Shown: positions 16,921 through 25,256 of the stretch, piece by piece | Layout: every line of letters starts with the position of its first letter | Position numbering within the stretch: position 1 is the first letter of the stretch | Source: Bradyrhizobium iriomotense | GTDB taxonomy: Bacteria > Pseudomonadota > Alphaproteobacteria > Rhizobiales > Xanthobacteraceae | Length of the DNA: 64,000 nucleotides | Assembly: GCF_018129405.1 (NCBI RefSeq) | Contig: NZ_JAFCLP010000007.1 | Coordinates: 243,894-307,893, forward strand | Reading direction: 5' to 3' | Notes under the pieces: model-generated | What the model saw: only the letters and a program-made list of their open reading frames with translations | What the model was told of the DNA's origin: nothing | Database searches by the model: none | Translations under genes and position numbers: made by a program

Positions 16921-18786
16921 CTACCAGACCACCGGGTGCGCTTCGCCGGTCTGCACGTTGATGAAGCCGAGCGGCGCCTGCTCGCACGGCGCCACCAGCA
17001 CCCAGCTCCAGGGTGCACAGGTCAGCGTTGCAAACATGAGTCGCTCGGGGAATCCCGGATACCAGCGCGGACGGAACGTCGGCTCATACATCCAGTCGAC
17101 CTTGCTGCCTTCCGCATAGAGCGCCTGCATCTCGGCATCGAGCGCTTGTGCGGAGCGACAGCTCATCAAGCCACCGACCTCGAAGCGTACGGTGGCAACG
17201 AGCTCGCCCTCGCGCACCAGCGCCCATCCGCCCTGAAGCTCGATCAGCGCGTTGACTGCCTTTGCCATCGCCGCGTCGGACGAGCCGACCACCCAGATAT
17301 TGTGCTTGTCGTGCGCCACCGAACAGGCAACTGCCGTCTCGGGCGTGCGCGGTCCGCAGCCGCGCCAGAACATCTTGGCCACGCGCCCGTCGCCGGAGAA
17401 GCGATCGACGATGGCAAATTTGGTGATGGCCTCGCTCTCGTCGCGCTGCACGGCACCGTCACGCACCGGCAGTTCGAGCGTGTAGAACTCGGGATGCCAA
17501 TGGAAGGGACGGATCACCGCCGCTTTCATCGTGGTGCGGCCAGGCGCAGCCGGAAGCTCGAAATCTTGAGGGTTGATCGTGCGCTTGATATTGACGGTCT
17601 TCGTAGCCCATTCCGGCCATTCGATCGCCGGTACCTTGCCGAGATAGCGCTTACCGTCGGAGACCTGCGCGCCATCGGCCCACACTTCGGCGATCGTGAG
17701 CCTGGCGACGTCCGAGAGCAGTACGACGTCGCCGAAGCGCCCCGGAGCCAGGCTGCCGACGAACGGGGTGAGGCGCATGTGCCGCGCCGGATTGATGGTG
17801 AGGCACTGGATTGCAATTTCGGGGGCAAGGCCGGCCTCGATCGCGACGCGCGCATTGTGATCACTGGCGCCGAGCTCGAGCGTATGGCTGGCGCTGCGGT
17901 CATCGGTCGTGAACGCGATCTGCGACCAGTCCTGCAAACCCTTAGCAAGCAGCCATTTGACGATCTCGTTCATGGCATAGACGCGCAGCTCGACGAACAA
18001 GCCGCGGGTGAGCTTGTCCCAGGTTTCCTCCGGAGTCTGCACTTCATGGTCGGACGCAAGCCCCGCCGCTGCAAAGGCGTTGATGGACGGCAGATCCCGC
18101 AAGCCCGACGCGTGGCCTTCGACGACGCCGCGCGCGGCGAATGTCGCCTCGATCATGCCCCAGAGCCGCTTGTAGGAGGGATTGTCGGGATTCCACACCG
18201 CCGGCCAATCCATGACTTCGTCCAGCCCGGTGACCATCAGGCTCTCGCCCATGAAGCGGGCCTGCTCATCGCGGCCATACCAGCCGCCGCCCCATTCGTA
18301 AGCCGTCGGCGGCACAGCCGAACCGGGTTGCGGAAATATCTTCAGCGGCGAACCGCGACGACGTGCCTCGAACCAGAATTCGAGATTGCGCGCGCCGTTC
18401 ACGTTGGAGAATTCGTGGCTCGCCTCGCAGGTCCAGGTATTGCCATGCGGCAGCACCAGCGCCGCCTCCCATTCCGGCGTCAGATGCGAGCTCTCGATAT
18501 GCTTGTGCACCTCGCCGAAGCCGGGCACGGCCGCAAGATCCGGCCGGTGCACGCGCTCGCGCACCTCGCCGGGATAGCTGCCGGCCGGTCCAACCCAGGC
18601 AATGCGGCGACCCCTAAAGACGATCTCCTGATCCTCGCTCCAGGTGCGGCTGTGCACATCGAGAAATTTGCCGACCCGCAAGGCGCGGTCGGCAGGGCGC
18701 CGGCCGAGCGCCGTCAGCACCAGATCCTGGCGGATGCGAACCTCGTCGGGCGCGTTGATCAGGAGATCGTCGGGGATCGCATTCAT
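16921..18786 (-). CDS. Adenine deaminase-like amidohydrolase (AdeC family, divergent)
   Basis: 621 residues from ATG 18786, close to the usual AdeC length. It would convert adenine to hypoxanthine plus ammonia. Seen: metal-site HKHIESSHLTPEW (about residue 95), LPHGNTW, HEFSNVNG, TTDDRSA near 315, and a C-terminal domain with VACSVAHDKHNIWVVGSSD, as in AdeC. Compared with remembered AdeC motifs, DPHE reads ASHE and the first motif lacks the leading D-x-H, so the substrate may differ. TetR gene 7 nt upstream, purine permease 11 nt downstream. Confidence 0.8.
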   Translation of the reverse strand: MNAIPDDLLINAPDEVRIRQDLVLTALGRRPADRALRVGKFLDVHSRTWSEDQEIVFRGRRIAWVGPAGSYPGEVRERVHRPDLAAVPGFGEVHKHIESSHLTPEWEAALVLPHGNTWTCEASHEFSNVNGARNLEFWFEARRRGSPLKIFPQPGSAVPPTAYEWGGGWYGRDEQARFMGESLMVTGLDEVMDWPAVWNPDNPSYKRLWGMIEATFAARGVVEGHASGLRDLPSINAFAAAGLASDHEVQTPEETWDKLTRGLFVELRVYAMNEIVKWLLAKGLQDWSQIAFTTDDRSASHTLELGASDHNARVAIEAGLAPEIAIQCLTINPARHMRLTPFVGSLAPGRFGDVVLLSDVARLTIAEVWADGAQVSDGKRYLGKVPAIEWPEWATKTVNIKRTINPQDFELPAAPGRTTMKAAVIRPFHWHPEFYTLELPVRDGAVQRDESEAITKFAIVDRFSGDGRVAKMFWRGCGPRTPETAVACSVAHDKHNIWVVGSSDAAMAKAVNALIELQGGWALVREGELVATVRFEVGGLMSCRSAQALDAEMQALYAEGSKVDWMYEPTFRPRWYPGFPERLMFATLTCAPWSWVLVAPCEQAPLGFINVQTGEAHPVVW

Positions 18787-18793
18787 GCTTGCC

Positions 18794-19462
18794 TCACTCA
18801 ACGCCGGTGCTTTCGCGCGCCGCGGTTCGCTTGCGCGGGGACTTGCCGGCCTTGCCACTGCGCGCAGCGACGGCGTCGCGCTGACGGACGTCCTTCAAAA
18901 GCGTCGTGAGCGCCCATTCGATGGCGTCGGCGATCTCGGCGCTGGACATGCCAAAGTCCTCGCGCATCGCATTCCAGGCCAGCACGTTGTTGAGATAAGA
19001 CGCGAGTGCCTCCGCCTGGCGGACTTCCCTGGCGGGAAGATGCCGCACCAGCGGCGCCATTGCCTTGCGATGCTGGTCGATCAGGTGCCGCCGGAAACCG
19101 GCGCGCACCCTTCGGCCCGCCCGCGTCATCGCAATGGCGCGCGCCAGATGCGGATGACGATCGAACCGCTTGCACAGCTTGCGGAAGATCTCAGGCAGCT
19201 CGTCGGGCGAAGTGAAGGGAATGTAGCTGAAGACGTTGTCCTCGATCCACTCTCCGGCCGCCGCAAACAGCTCCGCCCGGGTCTTGAAGTGCCGATAGAT
19301 CGTGCGCTCGGCCACCTTCGCGCGCTTGGCCACCGCAGCCATGGAAACGTCGTCGGCCGCCTCATCCTCCAGCGTCTCGACAAAGGCCGCAACGATGCGC
19401 TGCCGCGTCATCTCGGCATATTCGTCGCGAAGGCTGGCGATATGTCGCTTTGCTGTACTCAT
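18794..19462 (-). CDS. TetR-family transcriptional regulator
   Basis: 222 residues. The N-terminal helix-turn-helix DDVSMAAVAKRAKVAERTIYRHFKTRAELF (about 37-67) is classic TetR. The C-terminus is basic (SGKAGKSPRKRTAARES). It is first in an operon with the adenine-deaminase-like enzyme and purine permease, so it probably regulates purine uptake; the ligand could be a purine. Its own start codon lies within a perfect inverted repeat (19461-19478), consistent with autorepression. Confidence 0.88.
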   Translation of the reverse strand: MSTAKRHIASLRDEYAEMTRQRIVAAFVETLEDEAADDVSMAAVAKRAKVAERTIYRHFKTRAELFAAAGEWIEDNVFSYIPFTSPDELPEIFRKLCKRFDRHPHLARAIAMTRAGRRVRAGFRRHLIDQHRKAMAPLVRHLPAREVRQAEALASYLNNVLAWNAMREDFGMSSAEIADAIEWALTTLLKDVRQRDAVAARSGKAGKSPRKRTAARESTGVE

Positions 19463-19478
19463 GTCATAACTCTGACAT
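19461..19478. promoter_or_regulatory. Inverted repeat, probable TetR operator
   Basis: ATGTCATAACTCTGACAT: perfect 6-bp arms with a 6-nt spacer, overlapping the TetR start codon (complement of 19460-19462). Its size and place fit autoregulation by the downstream TetR protein. Confidence 0.55.
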
Positions 19479-19683
19479 CAGGCAAATTGGAGGGTCAAGC
19501 CGAGAGTTGAGGCAGGCCGCGCCGCAACAATGGGCGTCGGCCTGCGCTTGGGGCCGGCGCCCCACGCGAGCACGACGATCGCCTGCCGCCTGAAAAATGG
19601 ACTTTTGCACATTGCCAAAATCGGATTTGCTCTGCCGAGAACTGGCCGCGCGCAAGGTGCCGTGCAGACCCAGGGAGGTGACG

Positions 19684-20697
19684 ATGAACGGGCTTGGCGG
19701 GTTAAACAAATCGCCTGAGGGCGTAGTCATCGGGCTCGTGCAGCTGCAGCTGCCGAACGTCGTGACCCCGGCCGATCTGGCCAGGCAGACCGAGCGCATC
19801 GTCTGGATGGTCGGCAAGGCGCGCCGCAATCTCTCGACCATGGATCTGGTGGTGTTCCCTGAATACTCGCTGCACGGCCTCTCGATGGACACCAATCCCG
19901 AGATCATGTGCCGGCTTGATGGACCGGAGGTCGCAGCCTTCAAGAAGGCCTGTGTCGACAACAAGATCTGGGGCTGCTTCTCCATCATGGAGTTCAACCC
20001 GCACGGTAACCCCTACAATTCCGGCCTGATCATCGACGACCACGGCGAGATCAAGCTCTACTACCGAAAACTTCATCCCTGGATTCCGGTCGAGCCATGG
20101 GAGCCCGGCGATATCGGCATTCCCGTGATCGAGGGGCCGAAGGGTGCGAAGATCGCGCTGATCATCTGCCATGACGGCATGTTCCCGGAGATGGCGCGGG
20201 AATGCGCCTACAAGGGCGCCGAGATCATGATCCGCACTGCCGGCTACACCGCGCCGATCCGCGAGGCCTGGCGCTTCACCAACCAGGCCAATTCGTTCCA
20301 GAACCTGATGGTCACGGCGAACGTCTGCATGTGCGGCTCGGACGGCTCGTTCGATTCCATGGGCGAAGGCATGATCGTCAATTTCGACGGCACCGTGCTG
20401 GCGCACGGCACCACCGGCCGCGCCGACGAGATCATCACCGCCGAGGTCCGGCCAGACCTCGTGCGCGAGGCCCGTATCAACTGGGGCGTGGAGAACAACA
20501 TCTACCAGCTCTGGCACCGCGGCTATGTCGCGGTGAAGGGTGGCGCGATGGATTGCCCCTACACCTTCATGCAGGACATGGTCGCCGGTACGTTCCGCCT
20601 GCCATGGGAAGGCCAGGTGAAAGTCATCGACGGCACCTCCTGCGGCTTCCCGCCCCCGACGCGGATGTTCGGCAAGACGGCCAAGGCGGCGGAATAG
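19684..20697 (+). CDS. amiF: Formamidase (AmiF type, nitrilase superfamily)
   Basis: 337 residues from ATG 19684 behind GGGAGGTGACG. It hydrolyses formamide to formate and ammonia. The sequence follows the remembered Helicobacter pylori AmiF closely: FPEYS with Glu60, YYRKLHPW with Lys129, ICHDGM with Cys162 as the catalytic triad; the Lys-Cys spacing of 33 equals that of AmiF. FSIMEFNPHGNPYN, PWIPVEPWEPGD and NWGVENNIYQLWHRGYVA are family blocks. Aliphatic amidase (AmiE) is the alternative, but the shorter length favours AmiF. It lies apart from other operons between the divergent TetR gene and dctA. Confidence 0.88.
   Translation: MNGLGGLNKSPEGVVIGLVQLQLPNVVTPADLARQTERIVWMVGKARRNLSTMDLVVFPEYSLHGLSMDTNPEIMCRLDGPEVAAFKKACVDNKIWGCFSIMEFNPHGNPYNSGLIIDDHGEIKLYYRKLHPWIPVEPWEPGDIGIPVIEGPKGAKIALIICHDGMFPEMARECAYKGAEIMIRTAGYTAPIREAWRFTNQANSFQNLMVTANVCMCGSDGSFDSMGEGMIVNFDGTVLAHGTTGRADEIITAEVRPDLVREARINWGVENNIYQLWHRGYVAVKGGAMDCPYTFMQDMVAGTFRLPWEGQVKVIDGTSCGFPPPTRMFGKTAKAAE
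20642..20653. promoter_or_regulatory. Possible DctD-like dyad upstream of dctA
   Basis: GCGGCTTCCCGC (GCGG-N4-CCGC) has the same half-sites and spacing as the dyad at 56427-56440. It sits about 80 nt before the -24 element, inside the formamidase coding end. Weak evidence alone. Confidence 0.3.
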
Positions 20698-20726
20698 CCC
20701 GTTTCTCGGACGTAGCCGCGACATTC

Positions 20727-20742
20727 TGGCACGGTTGTTGCT
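20727..20742 (+). promoter_or_regulatory. Sigma-54 (-24/-12) promoter of dctA
   Basis: TGGCAC-GGTTG-TTGCT, a full match to the TGGCAC-N5-TTGCW consensus with GG and GC 10 nt apart, 40 nt before the dctA ATG. Rhizobial dctA genes are known to be RpoN- and DctD-dependent, and dctBD are in this window at 56-60 kb. Confidence 0.85.
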
Positions 20743-20781
20743 CCTTTGTGACGTCCAAGACGCACAAAAGGGGAGTCCATT

Positions 20782-22101
20782 ATGTCGACCATCGCCGCGG
20801 CACCCGCCGTCGAGCCGAAGCCGCTCTACACCTCGCTGTTCGTCCAGGTCCTGGCCGCGCTGGTGCTTGGAGTCATCCTGGGGATGGCCGTCCCGGACTT
20901 CGCCATCGGGCTCAAGATTCTCAGCGACGCCTTCCTGAAGCTGATCTCGATGATCGTGGCGCCGATCGTGTTCTGCGTCGTGGTCCACGGCATTGCCGGT
21001 GCGGGCGACCTCAAGAAGGTCGGCCGCGTCGGCGTCAAGGCGCTGGTCTATTTCGAGGTCATGACGACGGTGGCTCTCGTGGTCGGCCTCTTTCTCGCTT
21101 ATCTCTTCGGCCCCGGCCACGGCATGAACATTGATCCCTCGACGCTGGATGCCAAGGCGCTCAACACCTATGCCGACAACGCCCACAAGCTGTCCGGCGG
21201 CGGCATCGGCGCCTTCCTGATGAACGTGATCCCGACCACCTCCTTCGATGCGCTGTCGCGCAACGACGTGCTCCAGGTGCTGTTCTTCGCCGTGCTGTTC
21301 GGCGTCGGCCTCGCGCTCGTCGGCGGCGAGAAGGGCGCGCTCGTCACCTCCATCATCGATGCGGCCTCGACCGTACTGTTCCGCGTCATGGGACTGATCG
21401 TGCGTGTCGCTCCGCTCGGCGTGCTCGGCGCGGTCGCCTACACCGTCGGCAAATACGGCGTGGGCTCCTTGAAGCAGCTCGTGTCGCTGGTGATGCTGTT
21501 CTACGTCTCGGTCGGCATCTTCGTGCTGGGCGTGCTCGGCGGAGTCATGGCACTCGCCGGAATCAACATCCTCAAATTCCTCGCCTACCTGCGCGAGGAG
21601 CTCACCATCGTGCTCGCCACTGCGTCCTCGGACGCGGTGCTGCCGCAGATCATGAAGAAGCTGGAGCGCATGGGCGTGAAGGATTCCGTCGTCGGCCTCG
21701 TCATCCCGACCGGCTATTCCTTCAACCTCGACGCCTTCTCGATCTACCTGACGCTCGCCGTCGTCTTCATCGCGCAGGCGACCAACACGCCCCTATCGTT
21801 CGGCGATCTCCTGCTGGTGCTCGGCGTCTCGCTCATCACATCGAAGGGGGCGCATGGCGTGCCGGGCTCGGCCATCGTGATCCTGGCCGCGACGCTGAAC
21901 GCGGTGCCGAGCATTCCCGCGATCGGCCTCGTGCTCGTGCTGTCGGTCGACTGGTTCATCGGCATGGCCCGCGCGCTTGGTAACCTCGTCGGCAATTGCG
22001 TGGCGACGGTCGTGGTCGCAGCCTGGGAAGGCGATCTCGACCGCGCCAAGGCGGCCAAGGTGCTCGAAGGCGGCGAACTCGTGGACGTGACCGCGGGGTA
22101 G
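20782..22101 (+). CDS. dctA: C4-dicarboxylate:cation symporter DctA
   Basis: 439 residues, ATG behind AAAAGGGGAG. DAACS-family membrane transporter with about eight hydrophobic segments and re-entrant loops. Recognisable blocks: LKLISMIVAPIVFCVVVHGIAG, NVIPTTSFDALSRNDVLQVLFFAVLFG, ATASSDAVLPQIMKKLERMGV, GYSFNLDAFSIYLTLAVVFIAQATN, LITSKGAHGVPGSAIVILAATL. Imports succinate, fumarate and malate, the main carbon supply of bacteroids. A clear sigma-54 promoter lies upstream. Length and motifs are normal. Confidence 0.96.
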   Translation: MSTIAAAPAVEPKPLYTSLFVQVLAALVLGVILGMAVPDFAIGLKILSDAFLKLISMIVAPIVFCVVVHGIAGAGDLKKVGRVGVKALVYFEVMTTVALVVGLFLAYLFGPGHGMNIDPSTLDAKALNTYADNAHKLSGGGIGAFLMNVIPTTSFDALSRNDVLQVLFFAVLFGVGLALVGGEKGALVTSIIDAASTVLFRVMGLIVRVAPLGVLGAVAYTVGKYGVGSLKQLVSLVMLFYVSVGIFVLGVLGGVMALAGINILKFLAYLREELTIVLATASSDAVLPQIMKKLERMGVKDSVVGLVIPTGYSFNLDAFSIYLTLAVVFIAQATNTPLSFGDLLLVLGVSLITSKGAHGVPGSAIVILAATLNAVPSIPAIGLVLVLSVDWFIGMARALGNLVGNCVATVVVAAWEGDLDRAKAAKVLEGGELVDVTAG

Positions 22102-22112
22102 CGTTCTGTGAG

Positions 22113-23486
22113 TCAGTCATTCCACTGGAGGAGCGGCGTCCCGTACGCCCTCCTCCAGACCGACAGGAAGCGCGGAAACCAGGAGTGCGCGACGGCGCCC
22201 TTGTAGGCCCAGGTGCGATACTTCAGACCCTGTTCCGAGATCAGCTCCTGATAGCCGCCGTGGACTTCGGTCGCGATCCGGATGTCCTTCAAGATTCCTT
22301 GCGCGCAGGCCCGGTAGGTATCGCTCCCCGAGGCCTCATCAAAGTCCAGCATACGATCCGCAAACTCGACATTGAACGTCGGCCAGGACGAACGCCCCTG
22401 ATAGGCAGGCGCCGCGATCTTGTGGATGATCTTGTTGCGCGGATTGTCCGCCGACACCAGGAAGTGGAACGTGCTGGGGATGCGAAACCGCGGCTCGGCG
22501 ATGATCAGATCCGTCGTGGCCGCAAACAGCGCGCGTTCGCTGGCATCGCTCATATCCCAGAATCCGCGATGCACGCTGACGAAATCCAGCGCGACCAGCG
22601 ACACCGGCGGGCCCGCCGGACCATCCAGGGAATGCCTGATATAGCCGTCCTTCCCGAACAGGCGGAGCAGATCCCGCTTGTACTGCGCAAGGTCGCGCCC
22701 GAGCAGCCGCTTCAGCTCGTTCTCGTCGACTATCCCGAGCTGCACGCCCCACACGAACGTCGTGTAGACGCAGGCATTGGTGACAAAACGCCGGCGCTCG
22801 GCGCGGGTATCCGTCGCCGCGGAGCGCGGGCCGCTGGCGTCGCACAGCAAATATCTGGTGCCGTCAGCGTCGAACGGCTCGAGCTCGCTAGCAAGCTTCA
22901 GGATCGCACGCTTCAGATCGGCACCGTATTCGGCCAGCAACAGGCGGCCTGCATGCGCGCATTGTGACATCGCCAGATAGGTCGACGCCCTCTCCTCGGC
23001 AGAGAGCATCTGCTGGAGGCCTGCGAGAATGCCGAGCAGCGTATCCGAGGGGCGCGAGAAATAGTTCACGCCGAGATACCGGCCGCGTCCCGCCGGAACG
23101 ATGGTCGTCGTGACGAGGTCGGCACGAACCGCCTCCAGCAACAGGCGAACGCTCTTTTCGAGCAGGCGCGCCCGGCGCACCGCGTCCTGCGCATCCATGA
23201 TGGTTTCGGGATCGAGAACGTCGGGATAGAACCAGGCGAAGTCGCGCGGGTAATAGGCGGAGGCGTGCGGTGCCCCCGTGACGAGGAAGGCCTCTGTCAC
23301 AGAAAAGGCGCTGTCCATCGAGTGCCGGTAAAGGTCCCCAATGGCCGACAACGAATGATGCGATTGTCTCAGAAACCGGTCGCCGAGAAAATTGACCGCC
23401 TGAAGAGCGTTGGCGACGAAGGTCGCGGCCATGCCCTGGTAAAACCGGTTCTCACGAGGTGATGGATAGGAAATATCGCTGTTCAT
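22113..23486 (-). CDS. Unknown protein, 457 aa, possible (alpha/alpha)6-barrel
   Basis: No family named with confidence. The order of motifs (APHASAYYPRDFAWFYPDVLD about residue 75, GVNYFSRPSDTLLGI about 140, LLCDASGPRSA, and near the end GGYQELISEQGLKYRTWAYKGAVAHSWF) resembles six-hairpin glycosidases, where acidic residues beside Trp line an alpha/alpha barrel. No signal peptide. It is convergent with dctA (11-nt gap) and divergent from nothing obvious. It may act on a sugar or sugar conjugate; this is inference from pattern only. Confidence 0.6.
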   Translation of the reverse strand: MNSDISYPSPRENRFYQGMAATFVANALQAVNFLGDRFLRQSHHSLSAIGDLYRHSMDSAFSVTEAFLVTGAPHASAYYPRDFAWFYPDVLDPETIMDAQDAVRRARLLEKSVRLLLEAVRADLVTTTIVPAGRGRYLGVNYFSRPSDTLLGILAGLQQMLSAEERASTYLAMSQCAHAGRLLLAEYGADLKRAILKLASELEPFDADGTRYLLCDASGPRSAATDTRAERRRFVTNACVYTTFVWGVQLGIVDENELKRLLGRDLAQYKRDLLRLFGKDGYIRHSLDGPAGPPVSLVALDFVSVHRGFWDMSDASERALFAATTDLIIAEPRFRIPSTFHFLVSADNPRNKIIHKIAAPAYQGRSSWPTFNVEFADRMLDFDEASGSDTYRACAQGILKDIRIATEVHGGYQELISEQGLKYRTWAYKGAVAHSWFPRFLSVWRRAYGTPLLQWND

Positions 23487-23600
23487 CTGTGCAGGTCGGC
23501 CAATGTCTCGTGATCCCGGTGACGGTCACCATTTTACACATGTCTGATTCGTGTCTCTACCCGGTGACTTGCGGGCTCCGGGCACTCAGCACGCGCGAAC

Positions 23601-24860
23601 CTATCGCTCCCGAGGCCTGAAATTCTCGATCACGCTGAGCAGCACCCGCGCGCCTGCATCGGCATCGGCAAGCTCGACGTGCTCGTCCGGGTGATGGCTG
23701 ATGCCGCCGCGGCAGCGGACGAAGATCATGCCGACATCGGCGATGTCGATCATGGCCATGCCATCGTGCCCGGCTCCGCTCGGCAACTCGAACACGGAGA
23801 GACCTTCCGCAGCGATCGCCTGCGCGATCTGCTCCTTCAGCCAGGGTGCGCAGGGCGCGGTGCGGTTCTCGTGGGTGACATCGAGCTGGAGTGCCAATTG
23901 CCTCCGCTTTGCGATCGCCTCGATCTGGCGGACGACGTCGGCAACCGCGCGCTTGCGATGCATATCGGTTGGCGCGCGCATGTCGATGGTGAACGACACT
24001 TCGCCCGGAATGACATTGGTCGCGCCGGGCCTCGCCTGGATGTAACCGACGGTGCCGACGAGGCCGCCCTCGTCGGTGCGGCAGAACTGCTCGATCGCGC
24101 CGATGCATTCGGCCGCACCGGTGAGCGCGTCACGGCGCAGCGCCATCGGCACGGTGCCGGCGTGACCGGCCATGCCGCTCAGCCGCGCGGCAAGCCGTGT
24201 CGCGCCTGCAATTGCGGTAACCACGCCCACGGGCAGGTTCTGAGCTTCCAGCACCGGACCTTGCTCGATGTGCAGTTCGAGATAGGCGAGCAGTTCGCGC
24301 CGGGCCCGCGCGGCCGCGCCGATGTGATCGGGATCCAGCCCAAACTGAACGAGCGCATCGCGCATCGACACGCCGTCACGATCGCGCGTGTTCAGGACAC
24401 TCTCGTCAAAGGTGCCCGCCACCGCGCGGCTGCCGAGCAGGGTCGAGGCAAACCGCACCCCCTCCTCGTCGGCGAAGCCGATGACCTCGATCGCAAACGG
24501 CAGACGCTTGCCGCGGCGATTGAGATCGGCGACGCAGGAGATCGCGGTGATGACGCCCAGCGGCCCGTCCCATTTGCCGGCATCGCGCACGGTGTCGTAG
24601 TGCGAGCCGAGCATCAGGCAGGGCGCGCCCGGCCGCTCGCCGTCATACCGGCCGCAGACATTGCCGATCGCGTCGAGATGCGCGCTCATGCCGGCCTCGC
24701 GCATCCAGCTCAAGATGAGGTCCGCGGCCCTGCGTAACTCCTTGCTGAGGAAGATGCGGGTGAGCTTGTCGGACTCTTCCGAGATCGCGCCGAGCTCGTT
24801 GATACGGCGAACGATCTCCTTGCCGAGCGACGCATCGTGAACGGTGATACCAGCGCCCAT
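23601..24860 (-). CDS. allC: M20-family amidohydrolase, probable allantoate amidohydrolase
   Basis: 419 residues from ATG 24860; earlier in-frame starts reach 24935 but add a leader the family lacks. Di-metal ligands are visible: GSHYDTV with downstream DGPLGV (about 90-100), FADEEGVRF (about 130), LELHIEQGP (about 195), and a late His in ISHHPDEH. N-carbamoyl-L-amino-acid hydrolases share these motifs. Allantoate is favoured because PuuE (allantoinase) and UraD/UraH lie in the same region. It would release ammonia and ureidoglycine or ureidoglycolate. Divergent from the first BMP operon. Confidence 0.78.
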   Translation of the reverse strand: MGAGITVHDASLGKEIVRRINELGAISEESDKLTRIFLSKELRRAADLILSWMREAGMSAHLDAIGNVCGRYDGERPGAPCLMLGSHYDTVRDAGKWDGPLGVITAISCVADLNRRGKRLPFAIEVIGFADEEGVRFASTLLGSRAVAGTFDESVLNTRDRDGVSMRDALVQFGLDPDHIGAAARARRELLAYLELHIEQGPVLEAQNLPVGVVTAIAGATRLAARLSGMAGHAGTVPMALRRDALTGAAECIGAIEQFCRTDEGGLVGTVGYIQARPGATNVIPGEVSFTIDMRAPTDMHRKRAVADVVRQIEAIAKRRQLALQLDVTHENRTAPCAPWLKEQIAQAIAAEGLSVFELPSGAGHDGMAMIDIADVGMIFVRCRGGISHHPDEHVELADADAGARVLLSVIENFRPRER

Positions 24861-25256
24861 CTCGGCGAGCTTTCCATCTTCTGAGGACACAGCGGTCCTG
24901 ACCACAATCGATACAAGTTCGGTGCCAGCGAACATCCGCCGGCGCCGCTCCAGTCAGCGCGTGGTTAGCATGAATGCGCCTTGTCGGCCGACCATCCGAC
25001 TCCGGTCATGCACATGCGGGAGCTGGTCAAGGCTGCTCAACTCCACTGCATACAATAGTAGAATATTGCTCACAAATTAATCTGCCGCTTTCCTCGCCAA
25101 GTTTTCTACTCTTGATATATATTATATTTTTCAGATACTTACATCGAATTGCACTCTTCATAATCTCTGGCACGAAGCTTGCGACATCTGTGCCGGCTCC
25201 GCCAGGCCGGCGTAGCCGCGAGATCAAGGCGGGGCATCCGCCAAGGGGAGCGAGCA
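24861..25256. other. AT-rich divergent regulatory gap, allC-like / BMP operon
   Basis: A strongly AT-rich stretch (about 25060-25160, including a TATATATTATATTTTTC tract) separates the amidohydrolase gene from the first BMP operon. The sigma-54 element at 25168 lies at its edge. Such AT-rich DNA upstream of -24/-12 promoters commonly bends or binds IHF; I did not find a clear IHF consensus. No gene is seen. Confidence 0.5.
25168..25183 (+). promoter_or_regulatory. Sigma-54 promoter of first BMP transporter operon
   Basis: TGGCAC-GAAGC-TTGCG: perfect -24 half, -12 TTGC, GG-GC spacing of 10, about 75 nt before the ATG at 25257. It implies activation by an enhancer-binding protein such as NtrC, consistent with nitrogen scavenging. 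Confidence 0.75.

Noticed and set aside
16864-18909. Plus-strand frame of 681 codons
   Set aside because: Antisense to the adenine-deaminase-like gene; Arg/His-rich product without motifs.
24861-25060. GG-N10-GC matches on the minus strand before the allC-like gene
   Set aside because: The -24 and -12 halves match poorly (CGGCCG with GGCGC, CGGATG with TGGCA); chance matches are expected at this GC content.
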